From a candidate division KSB1 bacterium (lineage in GTDB: Bacteria > Zhuqueibacterota > Zhuqueibacteria > Residuimicrobiales > Krinioviventaceae): 64,000 bases of DNA. The position numbers and the translations under genes are program-made. Each line of letters starts with the position of its first letter. Positions within the stretch are counted from its first letter, which is position 1. Location: contig JAXHMJ010000005.1 in assembly GCA_034521575.1 (NCBI GenBank), positions 1,798,001-1,862,000 on the forward strand, in the 5' to 3' direction. Of the stretch, positions 28,732-38,575 are shown one piece after another. The notes beneath the pieces are model-generated. The model was not told the DNA's origin. It was given only the letters and a program-made list of their open reading frames with translations, and ran no database searches.

Positions 28732-30743
28732 ATGAAATTCTATTCGATTCTGGTTTTATTCGCACTCGTTCAATTATGCCGGGGAGGCGCTTTGGAACAA
28801 TTGACAATTGATCAGACCATTCAAAAACTCGAAAAAAAATACGGGGATCAACACAGATTTCGTATTGAAAAGGGTGTACAACAGGTTGCTCAACTGTGGC
28901 GGACGTCCGACGGCAGCCAACAAGCGTTTCAGTCCTTCTGTACCGCATCCTTTATTGCGGATTCCCAGGAACTGGACCGTACCTTAGACCGATTTCAACA
29001 CAACCTTGAAATCATTTACGGGCATATGCACCAAGTCAACCGCGATCTCAGCGTGCCGGTCGAGTGCGAGACAAACTACCTTTTACCCGTAGACCACCGA
29101 TTTGCTGAATATGATCCGTCCGCGCATATCCAGTCCGATCTGTTTACCAACAAAATCGCATTCACGGCGCTCCTAAACTTTCCGGCTTTTACGCTTGCAG
29201 AGAAAAACAAATGGGCCGCCATTGGTCACGGCGGGAATGGGCCAAAGCCCGACTGGCGGATGAATTTCTCATGCGCATCCCGTCTCACGTCGCACAGGAA
29301 CGGTCACGCGTTTATGTGCAGGTAGATAATTATATTGCCAATTATAATATACACATGCATCATTTGTTGGACGAAAACAATAAAAGACTCTTTCCTGACG
29401 GCTTGAGCCTGATCACACATTGGGGCCTTCGCGACGAATTAAAAGGGCAATATAAGAATCCGGACGGTTTCAAACGCCAAAAAATGATTCAAAAAGTCAT
29501 GCAGCGAATAATCACTCAAACGATTCCGCGGGACGTGATCGACAATCCGGAACTCGACTGGAATCCGGCAACCAACACACTTTACCGCAAAGGTACGCCA
29601 GCCGCAGCTGAACCGGAACCTGATACCCGTTATAAAAATATGCTCAAAGTATTTCACGCAGAACAAAATCTCGACACTTATACGCCGGCATATCCCACCA
29701 AAATAGACCGACGATTCAAACATGACCGGGAAATGTCCGAACAACAATTTGAAGAGCTGGCTGAATCCGTACTCGGCGCTCCGATAGGCAAACAAGTGGC
29801 TGAGCTCATATCAGAACGTCTGGGTCGACCTCTACAGCCCTTTGATATCTGGTACAATGGTTTCCAGTCACAGGGCGGTCCGCAGGAATCCCGGCTGGAT
29901 TCAATCACCAGCGCGCGTTATCCCAATGTCCGGGCCTTTCAGGCCGATCTCGGCAATATTCTCCGTTCTCTGGATTTCAAAGCGGATGACGCCGAATTTC
30001 TGGCATCTAAAATTACAGTGGATCCGTCGCGCGGCGCCGGACACGCCACCGGCGCCAAACGTGCGCAAGATAATGCGCATCTGCGTACGCGTCTTCCTGA
30101 AAGCGGGATGAAATACAAGGGATTTAACATCGCGATTCATGAGCTGGGTCATAACGTAGAACAGGTTTTTTCTCTGAACCGTATGGATCACTATATGCTG
30201 GAAGGTGTGCCCAATACAGCTTTTACCGAAGCATTCGCGTTTGTATTTCAGTCACGCGACCTGGATGTGCTGGGTATCGACACAAAAAATGAACAGCAGG
30301 AGCTCTTCAAGGCCCTGGATACCTACTGGTCCACCTGTGAAATCGCAGCCGTTGGCCTGGTCGATCTGCGCGTATGGCGCTGGCTGTACAATCACCCCGA
30401 TGCCAACGCGGCAGACCTGAAAGCCGCAGTGATTCAAATAGCAAAAGACGTGTGGAATGAATACTATGCACCGCTGATCGGACATGACGATTCCATGCTG
30501 CTGGCCATTTATTCCCATATGATCGCCAATGGTTTATATCTTCCCGATTATTCTCTGGGACATTTGATCATGTTCCAGATTGAACAGTATTTAAAAAACA
30601 AACCATTGGGAAAAGAAATGGAACGTATGTGCCGGTTGGGACGTTTAACCCCGAATTTTTGGATGAAACAGGCAGTCAATGAGCCCGTCTCTTCTGAATC
30701 ATTACTGAAAGCAACACAGCAAGCCGTAAAGGCGTTAAAGTAG
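28732..30743 (+). pseudogene. Secreted HELGH metallopeptidase-like protein, one frameshift
   Basis: The N-terminus is a Sec signal peptide (MKFYSILVLFALVQLCRGG). The frame breaks near 29195-29210 in an A-rich run and continues as MGRHWSRREWAKARLADEFL, giving ~670 residues if one base is restored. Residues encoded near 30138-30152 are HELGH, the HExxH zinc-binding motif, and about 25 codons later VPNTAFTEAFAFVFQ supplies a plausible third ligand Glu (gluzincin arrangement reminiscent of M3-type peptidases). I do not recognise the exact family. The start is fixed by the consensus promoter and GGAGGAG. A periplasmic or secreted peptidase is the best guess. Confidence 0.65.
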
Positions 30744-30763
30744 AAACATACAAGGTGTTTTGT

Positions 30764-31381
30764 ATGCAGGAAACAATTTTTGCCACGGATTTCGGCAGAT
30801 GGGTACTCTTGCCCGCACTCATTTTTTTGGCCAGAGTCAGCGATGTCTCTATCGGAACGATTCGCATTATCTTTGTTTCGCGGGGGCAAAAATTACTGGC
30901 GCCGCTGCTGGGATTTTTTGAAATCATGATCTGGCTTTTGGCTATTGGCCAGATTATGCATAATTTGAGTAACTTTTTATGCGTGTTTGCCTATGCAGCA
31001 GGATTCTCAACCGGCAATCTGGTGGGAATCTGGATCGAAAAAAAACTGGCGGTCGGCAAAGTATTGGTGCGTATCATCACACAAAAAGGTGCAAATAATC
31101 TTGTGGAATCATTGCGTGAGCACGGATTCGGTGCCACTCATATTCCAGCGGAAGGTTCTCGCGGACCGGTCAGCGTTATATACAGCATAATCAATCGCAA
31201 AGATATCTATAAAATATACAAGATGATCAACCATTTTAACCCCAAGTCCTTTTATACAATTGAAGATATCCGCGAACTCAACTATGGCATTTTCCCGGAA
31301 CGAATATCTCTGGCTCCCCGTTTGACATTCATGAATCGAATCCGCTCAACCCGCATCTTTACAAAACATAAAGAAAAATAG
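30764..31381 (+). CDS. UPF0316/DUF2179 membrane protein
   Basis: The product has 205 residues. Three N-terminal helices include ARVSDVSIGTIRIIFVSRG, the conserved start of UPF0316 proteins (DUF5698), with a following helix pattern LAIGQIMHNLSNFLCVFAYAAGFSTGNLVG (positions ~30940-31030). The C-terminal ~90 residues form a DUF2179-like cytoplasmic domain with INRKDIYKIYKMI. The function is unknown; DUF2179 domains are suspected ligand-binding modules. ATG 30764 is preferred over GTG 30755 because an AAGG lies eight bases upstream of it. A weak GCCGG/CCGGC hairpin directly follows the stop. Confidence 0.85.
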   Translation: MQETIFATDFGRWVLLPALIFLARVSDVSIGTIRIIFVSRGQKLLAPLLGFFEIMIWLLAIGQIMHNLSNFLCVFAYAAGFSTGNLVGIWIEKKLAVGKVLVRIITQKGANNLVESLREHGFGATHIPAEGSRGPVSVIYSIINRKDIYKIYKMINHFNPKSFYTIEDIRELNYGIFPERISLAPRLTFMNRIRSTRIFTKHKEK

Positions 31382-31515
31382 CCGGCAGACCGGCCCTGTA
31401 TTTAACCCCGAAAAATTGAATTATTACTTGTTTTTTAGGCCAGTGTATTGTATTTTGTTAAGCTTTGTCCTAAAAAATTGTGAGGGGCGTCTAAAAGAGG
31501 AAAACGTTAGACCAA

Positions 31516-34500
31516 GTGAAACTTGTAGAACTGAACATAGTCGGATTCAAGTCGTTTGCGAAAAAGACCCATATCCTGATGCATGACGGCATTACCGCCA
31601 TCGTCGGTCCAAACGGCTGTGGAAAAAGTAATATTGTCGACGCGATACGCTGGGTCATGGGAGAACAACGCACCAGCGCACTCCGAAGTGAAAAAATGGA
31701 CAATGTCATTTTCAGCGGTTCGGCAAGCGCCAAAGCCGTTGGCATGGCTGAAGTGTCTTTGCGCATCGAAAATGATGATAACAGATTGCCGGTTGATTAC
31801 TCTGAAGTGGTGATCACCCGCCGTCTCTTTCGTTCCGGAGAGAGCCAGTACCTGATTAACGGCAACCAATGCCGTCTCAAAGACATCAATGATCTTTTCA
31901 TGGACACCGGAATGACCGGTCAATCCTATTCTGTTATCGAACTGCCGCAGGTGGACAAAATTTTGAACGGCGCTCCGGAAGAACGCAGCCGCATTTTTGA
32001 AGAAGCCGCAGGCATCACAAAATTCAAACAGCGCCGCCGGCTCACCTTGCGAAAACTGGATGCCACAGAAAAAGACCTGAACCGCGTGAATGACATTTTA
32101 GCAGAAGTTGAGAAAAAAGTCCGCAGTCTGCAACGCCAGGTCACCAAGGCCCGCCGCTATCAGGAACTGTCTGAAGAACTGAAAGACCAGGACATCAAAC
32201 TGGCCACTCATGATTACGTGAACCTGATCGATGAACTTGAACCGCTTGAGACAAAACGCAATCATCTGGTCGATGAACGCGAGGAGGTCATGGCATCCCT
32301 TTCCAACAAGGAAGCCGATTTTGAATCCTGCAAAACCCGGCTCCTGGAACTGGAACAGAAACTCTCGCATGAACAATCGACCTATAACAATTATTATAAA
32401 AATATTCAAAAATTTGAAGAACGTGTACTGGTCAACAAAGAGCGTATCCGCAGTCTCGAGGAAATGCAAAAGCGCTATGACGATGAACGCGAACATCTGG
32501 TCGAGCAGCTGAACAGTCTGGAACAGGACCTGGATCAAGCCAATTACGAAACCAAACGCGTCAAAAAAGATCTAGATGCCGCCAAAGAACAATACGCAAC
32601 GTTAAATACCGAATATCAATCCGTTCGTCAGGACTATGATGACAAACGGGCGGCGTTCAAGGATAAAGAAGCCGAGATTTTGTACATCACGGAACAAATC
32701 TCGTCAAAGTTGAACGAAGGAGAGCGACTGCGTGCGACAGAAGAAAGTCTCAGCCAGCGCATGCAGGACATTGATGCCCATGTAACCCGGCAAAAAGAAC
32801 AGTTTCATGACATTTCACGGTCATTGAGCGAACTCCGAACCGCTGAAGCGGAACTGACGCAGCGCTATGAACAGACCCTTGAACATCACACGCAGGCTGA
32901 ACGCAAGGCCAATGAAGCCCGCAGTGCAGCGGACGGTTTACGCAAAACGGACTTGCAGGATCAGAACCGCATCGAGGTTTTGGAAAACAATGCTGAAATG
33001 ATTCGAAAGGTTTTGGAAAACTATCAGGATTACCCCTCGGGCGTTCGCTATCTTGCCACATTGAAATCAGATAATTTCAAATCGTTCGGAACTGTGGCCA
33101 ATGCGTTGCATGTCGATTCTGAACATCGCACCGCCATTTCCGCGGCATTGGGCGAGGCTGCGGCTTATCTGATCGTTAACAATATCAACGACGCCACCAC
33201 CGGTATCGGGCTGCTTCAGCAGGAACGCAAAGGCGTGGTATCATTTTTACCTCTTGAAGCCATACCCGACGGTCATTCAGAACATCCTCACATTGAAGAC
33301 CTGGGGGTGGTAGACTGGGCGGATCAGGTCGTACGCTGTCAAGACCGCTTTCGCCCCATCTTGAATATGTTGCTAACTCCCTTTCTCATTGTTCAGGATC
33401 TTGAAACTGCGAACCGTCTCTATGAGACAGCCGCGGGTAAAAAGGTCAATCTGGTCACACTTGCCGGTGAAGTTCTGGGGCATTGGGGACTGATACGCGG
33501 AGGCAGCCACAGCAAACGTCAATCTGATTTTGTCGGACGTCAGGAAGAACTGGAACAGATTCAAAACGAAATGCAGGAAATCAAACAAGCTTCCGAACGC
33601 CGTCAACAGAGAATCCAGGAACTGGATGCCTCTGAAACGGAAACAAGACAACAGGCGGAATCGCTTCAGGAAGAGCTCAAAAATCTGGAGCAGGAGTTGT
33701 CCCGCAAACGCGTTGATCTCGGGCGGGTTGAATATGAATACAAAAGCATCCGGGAATCCATAGAAACCCAAACGTCTGAAAAACAGGAACTCTTTAAACG
33801 GGTCACAGCAGTGGGGAAAATCTGAAATCCCAGGACAGCACCGCCCAGGCCCTGAAAGAAAAACGAGCAATCCTGGCCAAAGAAACATCCGAGTTGGAAC
33901 AGGCTGTGCAGAATATCGAGAAAGAGACCATCAGCGCATCGGAAAAAGTGCATCATATCCAGGTCAAAGTGGCCGAAATGTCGAGTGAATTCAATGGCTC
34001 CGAACGCCAACGCGATTCTGTACGCGAACAGATACAGAGCACCCAGAAAATGATCGAGCAGCGGGATCGGGAAAATGCACAGGCTTTTAAAGAAATTGAA
34101 GAGCTGAATCAAGTCAATAAAGAGTACAATGAACGTATCGGACACATGCAGGAAAAACTGCAGGAAGCAAAAGAAAAACTGGAAGAACTCGAGGATGAAC
34201 AGTACAATGTGAACGTGCAAACCGATGAGCAGGAAAAAGAAATCCGGGAATACCGCAAACAGGCCGAACAGCAGAATCAGGCGATCCATGAAGCGGACCT
34301 GAGATTGTCCGAGCTGCGCATGAAGCGCGACTCGTTGACCGCTCAGATGCAGGAAGAGTATGAATTCAAACTCACCCGCCAGCCCAAAGACCCGGACTTT
34401 AATATTGAACAAGCACGCGAAAAAACCCGTGAAATTCGCGAACACATCAAAAAAATGGGACCGGTCAACCTGCTTGCCCTGAAAGAGTACGAAGCAGAAA

Positions 34501-35075
34501 AAGAACGCTTTGACTTTTTATCAAGTCAACGCGATGATTTGCTCAAAGCCAAGGGCGACCTTGCCGAAACGATCAATATCATCAACAATACAGCCAAGGA
34601 AAAACTGGAAGAGACCTTTACCGATATTCAGAAAAATTTTACCCAGGTGTTCCAGAACTTTTTCCACGGCGGCCGCGCAAATTTGGTATTGCGCGAGGGC
34701 GAAGACCCGCTTGACATCAATGTGGACATTTACGCCGCACCCGCCGGGAAAAAACCGGCATCCCTGCAGCTGCTTTCAGGCGGAGAAAAGTCCCTGACCG
34801 CTGTATCCCTGTTGTTTGCTATTTACCTGGTCAAGCCCAGCCCGTTTTGCATTTTTGACGAGGTGGATGCACCGCTTGACGACAAAAATGTTCAGCGGTT
34901 TGCCACAGCCCTCAATGAGCTGTCTGACGGCACCCAGTTTATCATCGTGACACACAACAAGTTGACCATGCGTTCCGCCAAACAATTATACGGTGTCACC
35001 ATGGAACAGGAAGGCGTGTCCAAAGTAGTATCTGTAAAATTTGAAAACGCAGAACAGTATGTTGAACAGGAGTGA
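31516..35075 (+). pseudogene. smc: Chromosome segregation ATPase SMC, one frameshift
   Basis: The first frame from GTG 31516 starts LVELNIVGFKSFAKKTHI with Walker A GPNGCGKSN (residues 31-39), followed by the long coiled coil and a hinge around residues 515-680 (YPSGVRYLATLKSDNFKSFG). It ends at 33825. The next frame picks up at ENLKSQDSTAQALKEKRA and runs through the second coiled coil to the C-terminal head, with LLSGGEKSLTAVSLLFAIY (ABC signature) and CIFDEVDAPLDD (Walker B). One missing G in the GGGG at 33813-33816 would restore ~1,187 residues, the normal SMC length. SMC compacts and segregates chromosomes with ScpAB. A homopolymer lesion in this gene suggests a sequence error. Confidence 0.95.
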
Positions 35076-35076
35076 T

Positions 35077-36477
35077 ATGTTAAAACATCTATTATTTTCA
35101 GCGTTTCTCACTGTATTCTGCACCGCCGGCCTGGCACAGGATACAACAATCGTAAAAGAGTCAGAGTTTTTTCTAAACCTGGACTGGACTCGCTTCAGAG
35201 GAAATGACTCTTTAACCTATTTCGAGTTCAGCGGGGCTGTCAGCAGGAATTTGCCCACTTATCAACAGGAAAACGACAGGTATTCCGGAGAGTTTATCGT
35301 GGATGCCGCAGTGTTTCAACATGATTCATTGATTGAGCGGAAAATCTGGCGAAATGTTGACCATGTGGACAGCCTTTCGCAAGTACAATCAGATAAAATG
35401 CTGTCTTTTATCAATCATTTTTTTCTCAGTCCCGGCAATTATCAGCTATCGCTCTCCGTTTTTGATGCTGTAGACTCTATAAATACGGTCTCTCGATCAT
35501 TGTCAGTACCCATCATTGGTTTTTCAGACTCTTTGGCTATGAGTGATGTTCAAATGGCATCACATATTGAACAATCCAGAGACAAAGGGCCCTTTGTTAA
35601 AAACGGCTTCCGGGTGCTGCCGAACACATCAAGGATCTATGGTCTAAGCTTACCCATTTTATACACATATGCTGAAATTTATAATCTGTCCAGCCCCAAA
35701 GAGGCAAAGTATAACACGTATTCGGTCGAATATAACATCTATGATACAGATGCAAACAGGGCAAAGCCTCCTGTCCGGCGCGTTTTTCAAAAGCCCGGAC
35801 ATTCAGCCGTTGCCGTCAACCAGATAACCGTTACCAATCTGTTCTCGGGAACGTATTTACTCAATGTAAAAGTCGTGGATCACGATTTAAATGATTCATT
35901 ATCCGTGAATCGTAAATTTTATGTGTACCGTCGGGATGATTTTGCAAAAAATAGTCAGCCCCGGCAGACATCCCAAAAAGGCAGTTCATTCAAGGCCTCT
36001 TATTATGATCAGCTGAATGAAAAAGAACTGGATCAGGAATTTCAGTACCTGCGTTATATAAACACCCGGAAAGACCGCAAAGTATGGAAAGGCTTGTCCC
36101 TGTCAGAAAAACGCGAGTTCTTACCGTCTCTCTGGATGGAATATGATAAAAGTCCCGAGACACCGATCAATGAATTTAAACGCCAATATTTACAGCGTAT
36201 TCAACAGGCAAATGCGCTGTTCGGCAACAACAACAAGGCAGGCTGGAAGACGGATCGGGGGCGTATACTGGTGATCTATGGGCGGCCCGATGATGTCGAA
36301 CGCAACTCGATCGTAGGCATTGAACGCGAATATCACGTCTGGCACTATTATGACATTTTAGGCGGCGCTATCTTTGTGTTTGTTGACAAACGGGATCTGG
36401 GCAATCTTGAGCTTGTACATTCCACCGCCCCCAGGGAACTGCATGATCCGGACTGGCAACGCTGGATAACCAGATAG
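35077..36477 (+). CDS. Secreted GWxTD-domain protein
   Basis: This 466-residue protein with a Sec signal peptide (MLKHLLFSAFLTVFCTAGLA) starts at ATG 35077, one base after the smc stop, with AGGAG at 35068-35072. The N-terminal two thirds are beta-strand-rich and describe repeated sandwich-like modules. The C-terminal ~120 residues hold the GWxTD domain: EFQYLRYINTRKDRKVW, then NNNKAGWKTDRGRILVIYGRPDDVERN. GWxTD proteins are found mainly in FCB, acidobacterial and related genomes and have unknown function. The smc adjacency looks like transcriptional coupling but need not be functional. The start at 35041 inside smc is rejected because the signal peptide begins at 35077. Confidence 0.85.
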   Translation: MLKHLLFSAFLTVFCTAGLAQDTTIVKESEFFLNLDWTRFRGNDSLTYFEFSGAVSRNLPTYQQENDRYSGEFIVDAAVFQHDSLIERKIWRNVDHVDSLSQVQSDKMLSFINHFFLSPGNYQLSLSVFDAVDSINTVSRSLSVPIIGFSDSLAMSDVQMASHIEQSRDKGPFVKNGFRVLPNTSRIYGLSLPILYTYAEIYNLSSPKEAKYNTYSVEYNIYDTDANRAKPPVRRVFQKPGHSAVAVNQITVTNLFSGTYLLNVKVVDHDLNDSLSVNRKFYVYRRDDFAKNSQPRQTSQKGSSFKASYYDQLNEKELDQEFQYLRYINTRKDRKVWKGLSLSEKREFLPSLWMEYDKSPETPINEFKRQYLQRIQQANALFGNNNKAGWKTDRGRILVIYGRPDDVERNSIVGIEREYHVWHYYDILGGAIFVFVDKRDLGNLELVHSTAPRELHDPDWQRWITR

Positions 36478-36497
36478 ACTGAATTCCAAATACGCTC

Positions 36498-37007
36498 TCA
36501 GCCGGTTGCATTCTCTTTTACAAGTGCAGTTAGAGCCCGTTGTTCATGTAAAATCTGCGATTCAAGATCAAATTCACAGTCTTTGGCATCCGTATCCACT
36601 GCTGCAAACTCGATATCCACCCCCGTATCTGCATATTCACACTCGAATACGTATTTGGCGCGATCTAAATGGTAATCAGAGGTAATAACCAGAATACGCT
36701 CGGGTTTGTATGTTTCAACAATGGGCCTGGACAGAGAAGCATCCTGGATCGTGTTTTTGCTTTGTACAGACCCCAAAACATCCTGATCCGGCACCCCTTT
36801 ATCCTTTAAATACTGATGCAGATATGCAGCATGCGGCTGGTTCGTTGTATTAAAATGTTCGCCATACCCGCCTGTCAGCAATAGTTTCCAGCCAACTCGT
36901 TGAGTATATTCACCATAGGCCCGTTCACAGCGCGATTTTGCCACACTGTACAACTCTCCGCACTCCGAGTTGGGAGATCCCAGAACAATAATCAGACCGT
37001 CTAACAT
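36498..37007 (-). CDS. YdcF/DUF218-like protein
   Basis: This 169-residue soluble protein carries the DUF218 pattern: LIIVLGSPNSECGELYSVA at the N-terminus, WKLLLTGGYGEHFNTT, SKNTIQDASLS and ILVITSDYHLDRAKYVFE, with the SDYHLxRA motif characteristic of YdcF/ElyC/SanA proteins. These proteins affect envelope or vancomycin-barrier functions in enterobacteria, but the activity is unclear and YdcF binds SAM. The short length without membrane helices is closest to cytoplasmic YdcF. AGGAAAAT precedes the ATG and a TTGACA promoter lies at 37033-37063. It is convergent with the GWxTD gene at 20 bases. Confidence 0.8.
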   Translation of the reverse strand: MLDGLIIVLGSPNSECGELYSVAKSRCERAYGEYTQRVGWKLLLTGGYGEHFNTTNQPHAAYLHQYLKDKGVPDQDVLGSVQSKNTIQDASLSRPIVETYKPERILVITSDYHLDRAKYVFECEYADTGVDIEFAAVDTDAKDCEFDLESQILHEQRALTALVKENATG

Positions 37008-37032
37008 ATTTTCCTTTCAGTTTTGAATGAAT

Positions 37033-37063
37033 AATATAATGATTCCAAGGTATCTCATGTCAA
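37033..37063 (-). promoter_or_regulatory. Candidate promoter of the YdcF-like gene
   Basis: A perfect TTGACA lies at 37058-37063 on the minus strand. The -10 is either CATTAT (37036-37041, spacing 16) or TATATT (37033-37038, spacing 19). It lies 26-29 bases upstream of the ATG. The remaining sequence up to 37281 shows no further feature except a weak GTCCC/GGGAC hairpin near 37243. Confidence 0.5.
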
Positions 37064-37281
37064 ACTCCCGAAACCCATTTTTAGTTTGATAGCGAAAACA
37101 ACTGAATGACGCGTGAGATTCCGGTTTTTCGAATAAATTCCCGGGGAGCAATAAAACACCAATTCAGCGGGAAAATCATATAAATATCAATTTTGAATTT
37201 GTGATATGTAAACCTCAAGAGTCAGTTTACCCATTCACGGTCCCAACCCAGGGACAAGGTGTAATGTATTTCCCCAAAACA

Positions 37282-38313
37282 CTAAATAGAATCCCGCAAG
37301 ATCATAGAACTTGGGTTTTCAATATGTAAATCCTCATGCTTGAGAATCATATCAGCCATTCGCCTGCCCATTTCAACAAAGTCAGTGCTGATCGTGGCAA
37401 TTCCGGTGTTGGCTGCAATCTGTTTCAAGGGTTCATCATTATGCGCGATAATCCCGATATCCCGTCCGATTTTCAGGTTTTTCTGATTGGCTTGCTGAAC
37501 GGCAGTGACCAGATCTTCATTGTTGGGTATGATATAACAGCAGCCATCCTGTACCTGGAATTCGTTCCTTTTGTCAATAATTCTGTAGGGGATCATCTCT
37601 TCTTCACAAAAACGTTTAAAACCTTGAATCATCTCGGCATCATTCATGGTATCCAGATTATATACAGGCTCGCGCCATTCAACCAGAACAAGTGTTTCAT
37701 ACTTATAAAGTCTTTCTTTTGAGGACTTTAGCGCTTCATACCATTGTTTTTCAAAATTCTGACAAACGGACGGATAAGCTTTTCCGAACAACGTGTACCC
37801 GACATCCAGTATATAAACCCGCTGATTGCTGATCAGCCGCTGCATCCATTCAAAATGCTGTGAATCTCTCATCGGCATAATAACATATTCCGTGTAATGA
37901 TTCAGCGCTTCCTTGATCAAACTTTTAAACAGCTTGTCATTGCTGTGATGAAAATACAAATCAATAATCGCATTCTCACCCATCTGAGTTTTAAACGAAT
38001 TGAACAAAGATTCTTTATAGGAATGAAAATTATCAAACAATAAAAATATATGATGTCGGTTGGCAAACTGGGTTTGAGATACGAAATATCCTTTCCCGGG
38101 CACGGAGGAAACAATGCCCAGACTTTTCAGCATCTGAAATGATTTGCACACTGTGTCCCTGGCAATCGGATAATGTTCTACGATTGCATTAATGGAAGGC
38201 AGTACATCTCCCTGCCGCAAACGCCCCTGCCTGATCGAATTCCGAATCGAATTGACCAGTTGTTCATACTTGGGCATTTTAGAGTCGTGGTCAATATAGA
38301 TAATTGATTTCAT
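37282..38313 (-). CDS. GntR-family regulator with sugar-binding-protein-like sensor domain
   Basis: This 343-residue protein has a GntR winged helix at residues ~8-75 (KYEQLVNSIRNSIRQGRLRQ, DVLPSINAIVEHYPIARDTV, LGIVSSVPGKGYFV). The C-terminal ~260 residues resemble the LacI/periplasmic-binding fold used by AraR-like GntR repressors (HHIFLLFDNFHSYKESLFNS, IGIIAHNDEPLKQIAANTGI, STDFVEMGRRMADMIL). It probably senses a saccharide and controls the neighbouring TonB receptor genes (inference). A paralogue about 70% identical is at 52808-53833, upstream of another receptor. It is separated from the receptor at 38576 by a terminator and its own promoter region. Confidence 0.9.
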   Translation of the reverse strand: MKSIIYIDHDSKMPKYEQLVNSIRNSIRQGRLRQGDVLPSINAIVEHYPIARDTVCKSFQMLKSLGIVSSVPGKGYFVSQTQFANRHHIFLLFDNFHSYKESLFNSFKTQMGENAIIDLYFHHSNDKLFKSLIKEALNHYTEYVIMPMRDSQHFEWMQRLISNQRVYILDVGYTLFGKAYPSVCQNFEKQWYEALKSSKERLYKYETLVLVEWREPVYNLDTMNDAEMIQGFKRFCEEEMIPYRIIDKRNEFQVQDGCCYIIPNNEDLVTAVQQANQKNLKIGRDIGIIAHNDEPLKQIAANTGIATISTDFVEMGRRMADMILKHEDLHIENPSSMILRDSI

Positions 38314-38419
38314 TTGACTTTTTTTGATTATTGTTAAACAAATGTAATACGATCTATTCAGCTTTTAAAACAACTCAATCCAGAATAATACTCGGCCCAA
38401 TAACAAATTAATCAAATTT

Positions 38420-38448
38420 ATTATAAATTGAAACATTTTTTTTCAATT
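38420..38448 (-). promoter_or_regulatory. Possible promoter/operator of the GntR regulator
   Basis: The inverted repeat AATTGAAA (38426-38433) / TTTCAATT (38441-38448) overlaps a minus-strand TTGAAA (38441-38446) that is followed after 15 bases by TATAAT (38420-38425). The spacing is short of ideal. An inverted repeat overlapping a promoter upstream of a regulator gene would fit autoregulation. Confidence 0.3.
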
Positions 38449-38535
38449 CTTTTTTCAATTTACATTTATATTAATCCAATTCAGAAAATCAGTTTGCAAA
38501 GTGTATCAGAAAGGGCAAGAGTTTAAAGAGGAAAA

Positions 38536-38566
38536 AAACACAGCCGGAAACGAACCAGCTGTGTTT
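38536..38566 (-). terminator. Rho-independent terminator of the TonB receptor at 38576-41523
   Basis: Read on the minus strand, AAACACAGC with its TGG/CGG extension forms a 12-base stem with one wobble pair, a seven-base loop, and then a run of seven T (38532-38538 on the complement). It lies just ten bases downstream of the receptor stop codon. Confidence 0.75.
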
Positions 38567-38575
38567 ATTGTATAC

